A DNA stretch of 64,000 bases from Dendrophyllia cribrosa (GCA_024195265.1 JAJLRJ010000008.1:28912932-28976931), one strand, 5' to 3'. Counted from the stretch's first letter, positions 10,686-21,993 are shown. Notes: generated by a model not told the origin, from the sequence alone. Numbers and translations are program-made.

Positions 10686-10789
10686 ATGAGCAGTGGTCAA
10701 GACGCTGTGATTGCTGTTCGGGAAGAACGCGCCAGGATTGGAGGCGTTGAAGTGGCCAAGAAAACAGTGATAGCTGCGACGGATGAAGG
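10686..10789 (+). CDS. Tandem small membrane protein, copy 1, exon 1
   Basis: The ATG at 10686 opens MSSGQDAVIAVREERARIGG and runs to DEG. It is spliced in phase 2 at a GTTAGA donor (10790), a weak donor also used as GTTAGT in copy 2. The exon aligns with the first exons at 22084 and 40582, sharing EER, a short GxVE or GVE phrase, and an alternating KKTVIAAT segment. Together with exons at 16626 and 18179 it encodes about 141 residues: a charged N-terminus, a proline/tyrosine-rich segment, a cysteine-containing motif, and one membrane helix near the C-terminus. I do not recognise the family. Copy 2 has an extra 42-bp exon whose counterpart I could not find here. Confidence 0.7.
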
Positions 10790-11889
10790 GTTAGACTGTG
10801 CCGTTTGAGTTGCTCACTTTATATTTTCCAGTTTCATTAACAGGGATAAATCTAAGTGTTCACATCATAGAGCTTAAGAGAATATGGTCTTTCTGTAAGC
10901 AAGGAACTGTCCGCGGTAATAAGGCACGAAGTAAATGCCGTAAGGAGATGTACAACTGTCTTTGTATTTTGAAAATTCATGCAACTCCGATGCATATAGG
11001 AATTTAATTGTTCAATTCGGCCGAAGGCGGAAGTGATACATGTCGCATGGATGTGATCCGCATCTTGGCAAGCTCATTATTATCCCCCCCTGAACTACTT
11101 AATTACACTGAAAGCATTAATTTCTTCATTGCAATTTTAATTGATTTGACAAATAATTTTGACAGGATAAAAACGCGCAATTTGAATACATTTCCTCAAG
11201 AAGAGTTAGTTTCACTTTCACCGTTGTGAAACGCAGCAATGAACACAGGCAACCCAATCGCACAAGGAGTTTCTGTGTAATGTAACCTTTGCTTAGCCTT
11301 TGTTGTTGTGTTACGAGGTTTACTGAAATCATGAGGGTTCAGGCCGAACGCAACGGTTTTGCCTTTTTATGGTATAGATTGCAAAAGTTTACTCCATAAA
11401 ATTGACTTGCTTGGATGTTGTATTCTTTGCTGTTTGCCCGCTTTTCAGCTCGATTGGAAGGCGTTTCGGTAATTAAGTTATTGTTTATCGAGTTTCCAGA
11501 GGAAACACAAAACTTTTAGAAGATCTTTGAAATGTCAAAAGTTCGAGTTATCGAAATTCTATAACAAAGTTTAGTCGGAGAACCCCCGAGGGGAACTGTA
11601 CTTGGTTCGAGTGTGCGAGTTCGAGTTATTGGGGATTCAAGTGGACCGATGCTGAAAATTTATGCAAAGATTTTATTCATTATTCTAAACAATCATTTTG
11701 GGTGACCCATCCGAAAGAGACACCTTTCACTTTGAAAGCGGTTACGTCACGCTTCGGTACGCTAAGACGGAGCTTGTCTTATAGCAAGAGAATCTTGTTA
11801 GTTGAAACAAGATCGGAAAACTAAAAAGGACGCTGTCGAAGTCAATTTGTTATCATTTGTATTTAAATTAATATTTATCTTTTGTCTCG

Positions 11890-12264
11890 CAACAGGTAAA
11901 TGTTCTAATAATGTAGTTGCATTAAAAGGGATTTATATAAAACTCCTGGCCAGGTATCAAGAATATGTCGGACAAACATTTCAAAATAAAATTTGGAGAG
12001 ACTATAAACGACGCTTAAAAGACAGATTTTGAACACCGCCGTACCATGGATAATCCTAACACCAAATCTTAACCTACAGGTACTACAGCCGCCGAACATT
12101 TTCTCTCCTCTCCTAATCACACTGCTAATGACACGCAACTAATCCCAATTGAAAAAGTTTTCTCTAACCGAGACTCTATACTTAAGGCCAAAGAAGCTTT
12201 TTTAATCTCAAAAGGCAGAACACTTGTACCTCATGGCCTCAACATTCGCGAAGAAACATACTAA
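11890..12264 (+). pseudogene. Penelope-like element, GIY-YIG C-terminus remnant
   Basis: Degraded plus-strand frames read YVGQTFQNKI, then HFLSSPNHTANDTQLIPIEK, then KAKEAFLISKGRTLVPHGLN and stop at 12264. The order YVGQT ... HF ... H ... IPIEK ... R/K-x-x-E-x-x-L-I is typical of the C-terminal GIY-YIG endonuclease of Penelope-like elements. Frameshifts and a stop at about 12031 show it is dead. The hammerhead-like hairpin at 12449 follows 185 bases downstream. Confidence 0.7.
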
Positions 12265-12444
12265 TTATTCATTTTCGTATTATTTAGTTTCCTTTCATTG
12301 TTTTCTGTATATTTTTCTACATCAGCTAATGTTTTATTTCCGTCTATCATCGTTGTTATTTTTCTAGGTGGAGTCCTACGCATTTCCGTTGTAACGTAAA
12401 CCTCATGTCACTTATAGCCAATTTATAGTAAATTTTGCCTCATT

Positions 12445-12480
12445 GTACCTGAAGAAGGCTGGTTTGGCCAGCCGAAATAT
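12445..12480 (+). ncRNA. Hammerhead-like hairpin of a Penelope-like 3' end
   Basis: CTGAAGA (12449-12455) fits the hammerhead core CUGANGA. It is followed by a 6-bp stem GGCTGG/CCAGCC with loop TTTGG (12457-12473), then GAAA (12474-12477). Penelope-like elements are known to carry minimal hammerhead ribozymes in their terminal repeats. Stem III and the cleavage site are weak here, so activity is unproven. Confidence 0.5.
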
Positions 12481-12639
12481 AGTACAACTTTTAAATTTGT
12501 ATCTACGTTGTATCGGTCTTTGCTTTGCTTTGGGGGGGGGGGGAGTGGCGGATAAAAATGGAATGTCCAATTTTGTTTTCAGCCCCCCCACTTTTTATTT
12601 CGCTCCGCCGCTGCTGCGAGTGCTTTAGTTTATTTGTAT

Positions 12640-12762
12640 ATTTAACTTTTATAGCATGCATATAGAGCTCTAATTCACGATCATTCCTATTAATATTCGC
12701 TGTAGTGATTGATTCTGAAAAGCCCCTTGGGGACGATTCAATAAAGTATGTATGTATTTGCA
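12640..12762 (+). repeat. LINE-type 3' tail with (GTAT)n
   Basis: GAAAAGCCCCTTGGGGAcg is followed by AATAAA and GTATGTATGTATT. The same arrangement (GAAAAGCCCC...AATAAA...GTATGTATG) occurs at 39220-39282, so this is the 3' end of one retroposon family. Confidence 0.6.
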
Positions 12763-13167
12763 TAAGAGGCTGAAAAAGACCTGTTTGTTTCTTATTCGAT
12801 CGTCTGTAATTTTATGGCTAAATTATAAGTAATGTACGGCGTAAATGGTTTTTTTTTTTCACAAATGTCCCAGAATGTCTGAATCCTTACCGTTATTTCA
12901 AAGGCACGCTTCCCAGCGATAAACGCTACGAAACGAAAGCAGTGGGCCAACAATAAGCTTAGAATTCTGGAAGTTATAGATCTTGGGATCCCTGCCATAT
13001 TTCTCCGAATTACCCATGTCATTTTACTTGAAATGCCTTATTTACCAGTTTGCATTCTGTGTGAATCAGACGCCGAAGATACGCCAAAGGCTTTCAAAAT
13101 CTACGTAGGTCTACTATTCCAGGGCACTTTATATTATAGATATATTATATTGATGATAGACACTGCT

Positions 13168-13622
13168 CCCGGGGGGGGGGGGGGGGTTACTCAACAAAGT
13201 TTTGTACGGGGATGCTCCGCCCCGAGGTTCAAACCCTTACCCTTTCATATACCATTTTTGACAGAAAAGGTACCCCTTTCATATACCTTTCATTGAAAAT
13301 GGTTCCCCTTTCATATACCTTGCATTGAAAATGGTATCCCTTTCATATAGCCTTTACGTGCGTCTGTTTGATATATTTTGAAAGGCGCTTTTTAAAATAC
13401 TTAGATGGCGGTTTTCCCCACCTTTTTGTATACTTCAAATCGTGTTTTCGCTGCCCTTTCCTGTTCTTCGTAAAATCCCTACCCTTTCATATACTTCAAC
13501 TTGTGAAATCCCTACCCTTTCATATACCTCCAGCCTCAAAAAAGTACCCCTTTCGGGCGAAGCATCCCTGTATAGCCCATTATAGGGAGTACCCCCCCCC
13601 CCCCCCCCCCCCCCCCCCCGGG
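13168..13622. mobile_element. G-rich MITE, copy 2, with perfect 8-bp target duplication
   Basis: The element begins CCCGGGGGG and ends in a C run plus GGG. It is bracketed by ACACTGCT at 13160-13167 and 13623-13630. Inside are repeats of TTTCATATACC and ACCCTTTC. It is the inverted relative of 1549-2433 and shows the uninterrupted form. Glycine- and proline-rich frames here come from the homopolymer runs. Confidence 0.92.
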
Positions 13623-14009
13623 ACACTGCTATCCTTCCAATTAAAATGTTTTATTTTTTATTTTTTTCTTAGTGTGATCGCATTTGAGATTAATACTGTG
13701 CAAGCAACTGACGGGTAAAACTGTGGTTTTATTGTTTCTTAAAGTACAATCTCTGGCTTAATTTATAAATCTATGCCCTCACACAAAATACCACGAGGTG
13801 GAGAAGTTAATTCTACCATTTTTGCTGCTCCGTTTCAGCTACTAGCTAAAAATTGGGGCATGTTATCAGGTTCAAGGAAGCCTATTGTTTAAGAAAAACA
13901 ACCGCTTGTTAACACAAGGCTGAAATCTTGCTTGAACTGTCTTGTTTAGGTAACCATAAAAACTAGTTTAAAACTATACGATTTTTAGCTGCAACTCACT
14001 TGCATTATG

Positions 14010-14651
14010 CAGTCGAACCTCCATGTGCGACCATCTTTCCTAAGCGACCACTTTTCAAAAAGTACCAAAATTTCTCCAGTCAAATCACTATAGTCCAAAC
14101 CTCTCGTAAGTGACCCCGTCCACTTTTATCGCTGGTGATTTTAATTTTTCTATTGTTTTATCCTCTGGTAAGCGACCACTTGCCCATATTTCGGTGTCAT
14201 TACAGACGCAAATTGAATTATGTATTACAATACAACTCCTACATGACGAAAATTTTGTCCCTTGCATCAAAACATCTGTATGATAAATCAACGAAACTGC
14301 AAATACCGAGAACGATCTATTGCGTATAAACATTGGATCAATTCAAAGAGTGATAAGCAAACAGACCACTGCAAGGACCGATCAAACAATGCGAAAGGGC
14401 ATTCATTCCGTAGTACTATTTCGAAAGAATGCCTTTTCACGGCGGATCGGTCCTTGCAGTGGTCTGTTTGCTTATCACTGTTTGTATTGATCCAATGGTT
14501 ATACGCAATGGATCGTTCACGGTATTTGCAGTTTCATTTATCTATATGGTGCTTTGTACATTCAAATTACTACAGGTTCATTGGTCTGACCTCTCGTAAG
14601 CGACCACCTTGGCTTTGCATTATGGGTGGTCGCTTACTGGAGGTTCAACTG
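14010..14651. mobile_element. Palindromic MITE (CAGTYGAACCTCC ends)
   Basis: The ends CAGTCGAACCTCCATG and GGAGGTTCAACTG are inverted. The right flank is TA; the left flank is diverged. Inside lies a very long imperfect palindrome (about 14270-14545). Its arms include GTGATAAGCAAACAGACCAC and the complement, and its centre is near 14415. Confidence 0.85.
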
Positions 14652-16280
14652 TAATAATGATGTAAAGAATCTAAATATAGTAATGTTTACGTTCTTTTAA
14701 GGGCCCAGTATCACCCAAAATGCATTGCGCACCCAATGCCTCGACGATTGAATTTAACGCAGTCGAAAATTCCCGAAAGAGCCAATCACGAGCGAGCTCT
14801 TCATTTGAAAACAAAAACAAACGACCGCAAAGCCGAATGGGTGATACTGGGCCTTTAACCAATCTAAACTCGATTTTCCGTTCCATTTTAGGACAAATCA
14901 ATCTTAGATTGCAAATTATCTGAACGATCCACGTCCGGAGGTGGATCGTTCCGGAAATTGGTAATTGAAGCCGGTTAGATCTTTCTGCGTGTACCGGTAC
15001 TCATTGTCTTCTATTGTTTGTGAGGTATTGTATTTTTGGTCTTGTTTTGCATTTGTATTATTGTCATTCTTTGTTCCTTTTGTTTTACGTCATCTGTGCT
15101 CCGGTACACACAGAAAGAACCATCCGTTTTCAGATTGTGTGTTTCATTTGGCCATAGTCAATAAAGGTCATAAAGCGCAATGGTTATGAAAGTTGTGAAA
15201 TGTCTTTGTTCGATGTTTTTGTTATCGTTTTTGGCCTTGACCGTGCACAACACAATAGATGTTGAACTTTTGTTTGAGCGGGGCACCGCGGCAGAACGTT
15301 TGCGCATGCGTAAACTTCAAGCACTTCCGGTCCGTTAAACTACCAGTCAACATCGATGCGAACAGCATAAAACAACACTTCTGCATGAACCAACAGACCT
15401 AGATTTTCTAGATGCAATGATGAAAGGACCAAAACCGAAGAAAATTATGGTACGTACACGATCGGTTCTTGCATGAAATACATTTCGAGATGGAGTGAAG
15501 ACTTGTTTTTTGTGAAAAAATGCGATGCAAAAATTATTTGTTCATATTTCGTTGTTGGTGCAAACACCAAACCCCTTGGTGCAAACGCTTGAAACTTGAA
15601 CGCAAACTTTTTCTCTACCTTTGTTTTGTAACTCTTACTTTTTGTTTTCAAACTTCGCGGTACGGGAGTTTTATGTTGTTTATGTTGTAGTTCATTTTTT
15701 ATTTCAGGTAATTTTTGTTTTTCCTTTGTTTCAAATTCATGAGCATATATTACCATACCCAAAAATAATGGAAAAATAAAAATTACCTGAGATAAACAAA
15801 TTAACTACAACATTTACATGGGATTACAGTATGTCACCGGAAATGCGTAATTCACCGGATGCTCAGTTTTCTACTCATGCGCAGTGCGTTCTGCCGCGGA
15901 GCCTGTTTGAGCAAATGATCAATAGAAATGTTGAAATTAAGTTATTCAGTCACACCATGTGCTTGAAAAACAAAAGATGTGCACGGTCAAGTACAGTTCA
16001 ACAAACATTGTGCCTCCTTTGTTATCGCCATTGAAGTCTGCAAGGTTTCATAACCAGTCCCTCGATTAACTATGATTTGGCGAACTCGTTTCCGATGAAT
16101 AGCACGTGGTCGTTTAGAACACGCAAACAAACAAACAGAGGTCGGATCGGATCGGAACGGATCGATCTTTTTTCGGATTTTTGTTCAACCTAACATGAAA
16201 ATCCAAAAAGTCCTGATTGTCTAAATCTGAAACTGGATTCGTTGTCTAAAAGAAACGTTCCCAATTTTATTAAAAGTAAA

Positions 16281-16578
16281 AAAAAAAAAGTAAAAAGGAG
16301 AGGCATGGTGGTCAATATGAAGGTCGGTGGTTCAAGCCTGGTCTCTGCCGTCGTGTTGTTTTCTTAAACAAGAAACTTTGCTCCACATTGTCTCTCTCCA
16401 CCCAGGTGTATAAATGGGTACCGGCGACATAATGCTGAGGGGTAACCTTGCGATGGACTAGCATCCCATCCAGGGGGGAGCAGTAATACTCTCAGACGCT
16501 TCATGCTACAGACACCGGGTTAAGCTCCAGCAGTTGTGAGCCGTTAGGCTTGTGAAGACTTACCTACCTTTTAAAAAG
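16281..16578 (+). mobile_element. tRNA-derived SINE, copy 1
   Basis: A tRNA-like head (GGCATGGTGGTCAATATGAAG, then GGTTCAAGCC as B box) is followed by the body phrases CACCCAGGTGTATAAATGGG, ACTAGCATCCCATCCAGG and CTTCATGCTACAGA. The second copy at 20205-20395 shares the body. I know this type from scleractinian genomes. It lies just upstream of the copy 1 exon at 16626. Confidence 0.75.
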
Positions 16579-16625
16579 GAGACAATATTCTAACTCTCAG
16601 AAATGCTTAACGCTTGTATTTTCAG

Positions 16626-16828
16626 TGGGTATGGAAACAACAACCCAAGGTTAGGATATCCGGGATATCCCGGATATCCCCAACAACAGGCATTACCCAG
16701 CTACCCTCAGCAAGCAGTGTATCTTCCTCCCGGTCCTACTGTGGTCGTCGACGCCCCCGAGCGTGACTGTCACTATCACTGTTTTGCGTGTGACAGCCCA
16801 TACGAGTGGTATGATGTGAGAGGAAAAG
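16626..16828 (+). CDS. Tandem small membrane protein, copy 1, central exon
   Basis: A TTTTCAG acceptor precedes the frame and a consensus GTAAGA donor follows at 16829, entering in phase 2 and leaving in phase 1. The peptide has a proline/tyrosine-rich stretch with three GYPGYP-type units, a hydrophobic TVVVDAPERD, then CHYHCFACDSPYEWY and a final GKG split by the intron. Copy 2 has the same cysteine block (CFKCDSGYEFY) and the same phases. The paired cysteines could bind metal or be lipidated; this is inference. Confidence 0.75.
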
Positions 16829-16904
16829 GTAAGAAATTGCACTTCACTGCACGGAAAACTGTTTTTGATAGCATCGTGTAACGTTTGTGTCCTTAAAACG
16901 GCCT

Positions 16905-17045
16905 TCACACGACAAACGAAAGTTGTCAAACTTGTGTTGGCAAACTCAAGTTGGCGTGTGTGAACGTGATATCAACAGTTGGCAAACATGTTGACAAACT
17001 GATCGGCGACAAATAGAACTATGTGAACGTTTGCTACAACTTCAG
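16905..17045. repeat. GTTGGCAAAC-type interspersed repeat
   Basis: Repeated phrases of the type CTTCACACGACAAACGAAAG and GTTGGCAAAC. The related sequence AACGTTCGCACACGCCAACT occurs near 63712 in the opposite orientation, which shows an interspersed family. Confidence 0.5.
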
Positions 17046-17274
17046 TGTACATGTTACACAATGTCTTCGCTCTTCCTCCCTCGAGAAGAAAGAGCCCTGA
17101 GAACGAGAAGTCTGTTGTTTAAAAACACGAGATTGCCAACGTTTTGGAGTTTGAACGCGCCTTTATACACAAAGGCCGCCATTGGGCGATTGTGTGATTA
17201 AACTTTGATAATTTATCTATAAAATATGCAATAAAAAATTACATAACTTCATTTTAAAAAAATATTAAGAAACT

Positions 17275-17738
17275 GACCACGTTTCGAGGTTTGGCTGAAC
17301 GTCATTTTCAAGTCAAAATGTGTGTTAAAATGAAATGTTAAACACTAGATACAGACAATAGGTAGTTAATAAAAAGTACAAATGGTGAAAATGATGAGTC
17401 AAACAAAGAGTTTTGCAAGGATGGAGTCATTCTGTGTATTCAAACTTGATGAGCTTCTTTATGAATAACATAGTCTACTCTCATAGGCAAGACAATCAAA
17501 TTTCCATGGGCTTCGATGAGATGGTTATTCATAAAGAAACTCCTTCCAAGCTTGAATACACAGACTGACTCCATCCGTGCAAAACTCTTTGTTTGACTCA
17601 CCATTTTCGCCATTTTCAGCTTTAAGGTAATTAAAATAGGTAGTTAAAACTACCTGTTGTCTGTATCTAGTATTTATAACATTTGATTTTAACACACATT
17701 TTGACTTGATAATGACGTTCAGCCAAACGTCGGGTTTT
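17275..17738. mobile_element. Foldback element with arms of about 200 bp
   Basis: The left arm (about 17279-17470) has GGTTTGGCTGAACGTCATT, AACACTAGATACAGACAA and CTTTATGAATAAC. The right arm (about 17520-17735) has all three in inverted order. The spacer is roughly 50 bases. It lies in the last intron of copy 1. I found no target duplication. Confidence 0.8.
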
Positions 17739-18178
17739 CTTCGGTGTAACGTAACGTGTGTGACGTAAAACATCATCATATCATTTCGTCAGCATCATCA
17801 TCATCATCATCACTAACGGCATGTAAAACTTAACAGATATACTAACTCAAAACCATCGCCGCAGACGGCGGGATCTCGTCAGCTAATTTAAGCGAATGAT
17901 ACACAGTTCAACATCTTTCAACATTTATTGCTCAACAAATATTGAACGATGTTGCGACTTGTTAAATAAGTTGAAAACACATTCGACATTTTAAAACGAT
18001 TGACTGACTTTATTCTTGTTGAACAGCCGTTGCAACATCTGATGGACACTAAATGTTGCACCGCGTGTTATAGAATAAACTAAATCAATACTATTCCTCT
18101 GTAACGTGAAACAGTCACTCTTCGACCCAAGTTTTTAGATCAGGTCACAGTAACGTATATTTCCCATTATTTTTTTAG

Positions 18179-18297
18179 GCATTTGCTGGGTACTGTTACT
18201 TCTGCTGTTCTATCTAATCCTGGCGGCCATATTGATACCAATCTTTCTCCTGTACTGCTTGTGTCAGTGCTTTTCTATTTTTAACAACGACGACTAA
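18179..18297 (+). CDS. Tandem small membrane protein, copy 1, membrane exon
   Basis: A strong acceptor (TTTTTTTAG) precedes the exon, which enters in phase 1 to complete GKG. It continues ICWVLLLLFYLILAAILIPI as one long hydrophobic segment, then a cysteine-rich CLCQC and a short acidic tail ending at TAA 18297. Copy 2 begins the same exon with ICW at the same phase. A C-terminal membrane anchor with the proline-rich part on the other side is the likely layout. Confidence 0.75.
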
Positions 18298-18895
18298 ACA
18301 AAGTCGTATAACCTTGAAATGGACAGTATTTCAAGGCGATTGTGCTGATTTTTGGACAAAACTATTAAATATTGGACTTAGTATCTTAAAGTTTGCACAT
18401 AAACAAAATTCTTCTAAAAAACCAAGAGGAAGCTATCACGTCATTCCTCGATGAGAGAACAAAGCATGATAAGTAATAGTAATTGGACTGAGTGGAGTAC
18501 AATTCAGGGGTGTTTGGGCAAGTAAATTTCAAATCCTGTTTTATTTCGTAGGTACTGAGATTTACGGACTGAAATTGTAATAAATCAAAGTCGTTGGATC
18601 AAACATCATCACCAGTGCGCGTTCGTGTCACTTATTTGATGAACGAAGTTTTTTATGTAGTTGAAATTTATCGTTCGAGTTCCGCTAATATGGCTTTGGT
18701 AAAGCTTTACATTTCTTCAGTATTATTTTCGGGTCTAAATCTAAGTACCAATGAAATGAACAAATTATACCATGGAAAGTGTTTTGTACGATATGCGTAG
18801 TTTACTCGTTAAAGCGTTAAAAATTATTAACAGTTGACTCGTTCACTGCTACTATTCAACTCGTGAACAAAAAGTAATGTTATTCGTACCATTTA

Positions 18896-19246
18896 CAGCC
18901 ATGCTCCGTCACGCGTGACCAGTATTTTGAAAATTTGAATGGATTTTTCAAGTTTACGCGTCGGTTTTGTAAATTCATTCCGAGATTCGGAATTCCCGTT
19001 AGAATTTTACCGCATTTTCGGAAACAAAGAGCAACAAAATATCATTTTATTTGAAATGTTACATATCCGAACAATATTTGTTTTTTTATACGCGTAGCGA
19101 AGTTATTTTTCCGTTAACTCGTGACTTTCAAAGTGTTTTCCAGAAAGATCTTCAAGGTTTCATTCAAATCTCGGACGTTACAAAGAAATATTCAAATGTT
19201 CATTTCAGTCTTGTGATTACTGGTCACGCGTGACGGAGCATGGCTG
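18896..19246. mobile_element. TA-flanked MITE (CAGCCATGCTCCGTCACG ends)
   Basis: Thirty-base terminal inverted repeats beginning CAGCCATGCTCCGTCACGCG are nearly perfect and flanked by TA (18894-18895 and 19247-19248). There is no coding content. The TA target suggests a Tc1/mariner-derived MITE. Confidence 0.9.
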
Positions 19247-19560
19247 TAATAAACGAGCAGCAGTGTTTATTTTATACCTAATAAAACACGTGCTGCGAGT
19301 TTATTAAATGACTTAAAACACGTTTATTGAAAGAGTTTATTGAATGACTTAAAAAAAATCGTTAATAATTCATGACCATTTTGTCCAATATCGATGAAAC
19401 TATGTGGAGTGATATGAGAAAACAAAAGAAGGTTGTTTGCATTTGGGAATTGAACAACAATAATGAAGGAGAAATAAAATTAGAAATTTAAATATGCAGA
19501 ACTATGTCAGTATTTTATTCGAATGCGGTCTTTTGATACTTCGCTTGCATTAGTAAAAAC

Positions 19561-19921
19561 ATGCCTCCGAAGCGGGCGTTTAGGCCACCAAAGTCTAAAG
19601 AAGAAGAGAAAAACGCATTGGAAGAGTGTATTCCAAAGGCCACACGTTCGTCTACAAAGTGGTCGTTTAAAGTATTTTCTGAATGGCAAATAAGTCAAGT
19701 TAACAAAGATCCTTCGAAAGAGCAGCGTTCTTTTGAGGTGGACGTGGAAAAAGTACAGTCATTAGAAACGAATATTGCCAATATGAATGCAGAATCCCTG
19801 AACTTTTGGCTGACCAAATGTGTTGCGTGAAATTAATGGTTGTTCTCAGTATTTAATTCCTACTGTATATAAACTTGAAGCATTATATAATATCACATGT
19901 GGCATTATATATGAATATTGA
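19561..19921 (+). pseudogene. ZMYM/QRICH1-like (Crypton-derived domain) fragment, frameshifted
   Basis: The frame from 19561 reads MPPKRAFRPPKSKEEEKNAL and continues with TKWSFKVFSEWQ and ESLNFWLTKCV. After a one-base shift at about 19825, a second frame reads REINGCSQYLIPTVYKLEAL and NITCGII before a stop at 19921. The order FxxW ... LNFWL ... REI ... Y-P-x-T-x-Y-x-L ... CGI matches the N-terminal part of the DUF3504-type domain in ZMYM2/QRICH1-like proteins. That domain derives from Crypton tyrosine recombinases. Everything downstream is missing, so this is a truncated, broken copy. Confidence 0.65.
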
Positions 19922-20204
19922 TAGATAATGCAACGTGTGTCATTATATAATGCTTCACGTTCATTTGTATGCCATTGTTTTTCTATTATACCCCATTATT
20001 CCCCTGGGCCACATTCAAAACCCTCCCCGGGCTTTTTAGTTTCAAGCGTATTTTATGTGGTAAAGAGTGCTTTCCTCGTGACTAGAGAGGAGCATCGGAT
20101 TGGACAAAATGGTCATGAATTATTAATGAGTTTTTTAAATAGTGGATAGTAATTTGACCAAATGCCTGGACACACGATGCACTGACACAAAATTGCGTGT
20201 AATG

Positions 20205-20398
20205 TCTCTCTCTCTCTCTCTCCATCACCCCCTCTTTTCACCCAGTTGTATATATGGGTATCGGCGATATTAAAGTACTAGCGTTCCATCCAGAGAAGAG
20301 TAGATATATATTCAATTGCTTCATGCCAGAGAAACCGGGGTAAGCTCTGGCAATAGAATCAGTAGGTCACTTGGCTCAAAAGTGGAGGAAAAAAAAGA
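20205..20398 (+). mobile_element. tRNA-derived SINE body, copy 2 (5' truncated)
   Basis: After a CT-rich run, CACCCAGTTGTATATATGGG, TAGCGTTCCATCCAGAG and GCTTCATGCCAGAGAAACC align with the body of the SINE at 16281-16578. A purine-rich 3' tail follows. The tRNA head is absent. Confidence 0.7.
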
Positions 20399-20934
20399 AA
20401 AAAAAACAAAGGAAAGGATTTAATGGGGCATTGACCAGTGTATTGATTATAAGATTACGTAGATTCATAAATACAAGAACGTTTTAAAATGTTTCAGTGA
20501 AATGTCATTTATTTTAATTACTGACGATAATATTAAGACTTAAAAATAAAACTAGCTATTTTCATAACTCATTGTGAGCTCAGCAAGACTAAATTATTAT
20601 CAATAATGTATCACTTACACGACAATATTAAGACTTACCGATGTACAAATAACACTAGCTATTTTTATAATTCATTGTGAGCTCAGCAAGACTGAGTTAT
20701 TATCAATAATGTATACTCGTAGTCTAATAATGTATCACTTGCTTTTCCTTACAACTTGAAATGCGCCAATAAACACTACTTCAAGTACAGAATCTTGCGA
20801 ACTTCTCTATGTTTCTCCGTGTAGCGGAACAGGAATACCTTTCCGATAAGGTGGTGCATTTGATAGGTTTCTAGATAAGTTTTGAATGTCGAAAGTAATT
20901 TAGCAATTGCATGCTTTGGTTGGGTTTTTGTTTA
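20399..20934. repeat. AT-rich region with a local direct duplication
   Basis: The phrase ACAATATTAAGACTTA...ACTAGCTATTTTxATAA...CATTGTGAGCTCAGCAAGAC occurs twice, about 100 bases apart (20525-20600 and 20620-20695). No gene is seen. Confidence 0.65.
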
Positions 20935-21312
20935 AGGATACTCAATTGAAAACTGCGCTAAAACCAAAATCAATCGTGACTTACTCGCACGCGTTTCCGC
21001 GTTTGGAGCCGGTTACATGTATTTGCTTCGAGTTCTAATTGGTTCATTGGATTATCTACGTATCTTGTGATTGGCCAGAGTAATTACTTGGGATTTTGTT
21101 TTAGAACACTGAGTTGAAAGCTGCGTTTTCGCGCCGGCCACATATAGACCATGTATTTGCTTCGAGTGATTTGATTCATTGCATTGCATTTCATTGCATT
21201 CATTTGATTCATTGATTCATTTCAAGATTGTCTGCCAGAGATTATGATTTGCCAGAGTGAGTACTTTGGTTTTGGTTTTACGACGCTCAAATGAAAACTG
21301 CTTGTGCTTTCA
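20935..21312 (+). repeat. Interspersed repeat with GTATTTGCTTCGAGTTC phrase, tandem
   Basis: Three diverged copies of a unit contain ATGTATTTGCTTCGAGT, GATTGGCCAGAGT and ACTTTGGTTTTGG. A further copy is at 39280-39405. Short ATTCATTG repeats lie between the copies. Confidence 0.65.
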
Positions 21313-21770
21313 TAAATGGGTGCGCAGACATGATTTTCCGAAGATTTGTGTAAATTCCTCGAATACTGTCCGAAGGTTATTGGAACGTTCCTGATCATTT
21401 TCCGAAAATGTCCGAAGATTGCCGGAGATTTCCGAGGAAGATCCGAAGATGTTTCAATAAGATTGATAAAATAAAAATTAATAAGATAAAATTGATATCT
21501 TCACATGTGTCGACTAATCCTTGTATTTCATTGAAGTTTATATATAATTATTAGTCATATGATATATTGATTTTTATTCTAGAAATCGCAAAATTGTCAG
21601 TTTTTAGCAAAAAAATCACAAAATTTGAAAAAATCAAGACCAAGCAACTTAAAAAAATTCAGGTAAGTGGATTTGTCATGAGACTGAGGCTGTTTCGAGA
21701 ACGAACAAAGGAGCGAAAACTAGGGACAATTACTTCGAGGTTTCCATGGCTACACATTCTTCGACAAGGG

Positions 21771-21993
21771 TGCAATAGCCCATTTCCGAGTTGCTCTTGG
21801 CCTGCTTTTCAAACCGAGGCCAAGTGCAAAACCATTCATATGAAAATGAGTTTTCTTTCTCGTGTAAATAAAACTTATATCCATAATGAATGGTTTTGCA
21901 CTTGGCCTCGGTTTGAAAAGGAGGCTAAGAGCAACTCGGCAATCAACCTCGTTCCCAGGGTCTGGGAACGAGGTTGCTCGGCAATGGGCTATT
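21771..21993. mobile_element. Foldback element with a small palindrome inserted in one arm
   Basis: The left arm includes CTTGGCCTGCTTTTCAAACC and GCAAAACCATTCAT. The right arm is its complement, with spacer of about 50 bases. The right arm is interrupted at about 21947-21980 by AACCTCGTTCCCAGG followed by its mirror complement. The same AACCTCGTTCCCAGG phrase stands at 32980-32994 on the opposite strand. Confidence 0.8.

Larger units (their letters stand above)
10790..16625 (+). other. Intron of copy 1, repeat-filled
   Basis: This holds a Penelope-like remnant, a LINE-type tail, a G-rich MITE, a large palindromic MITE and a SINE, all listed separately. 10800-11880 and 14655-16280 show no gene. 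An inverted pair CTTTCTGCGTGTACCGGTA / CCGGTACACACAGAAAG near 14980 and 15105 marks another small MITE-like segment. Confidence 0.5.
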
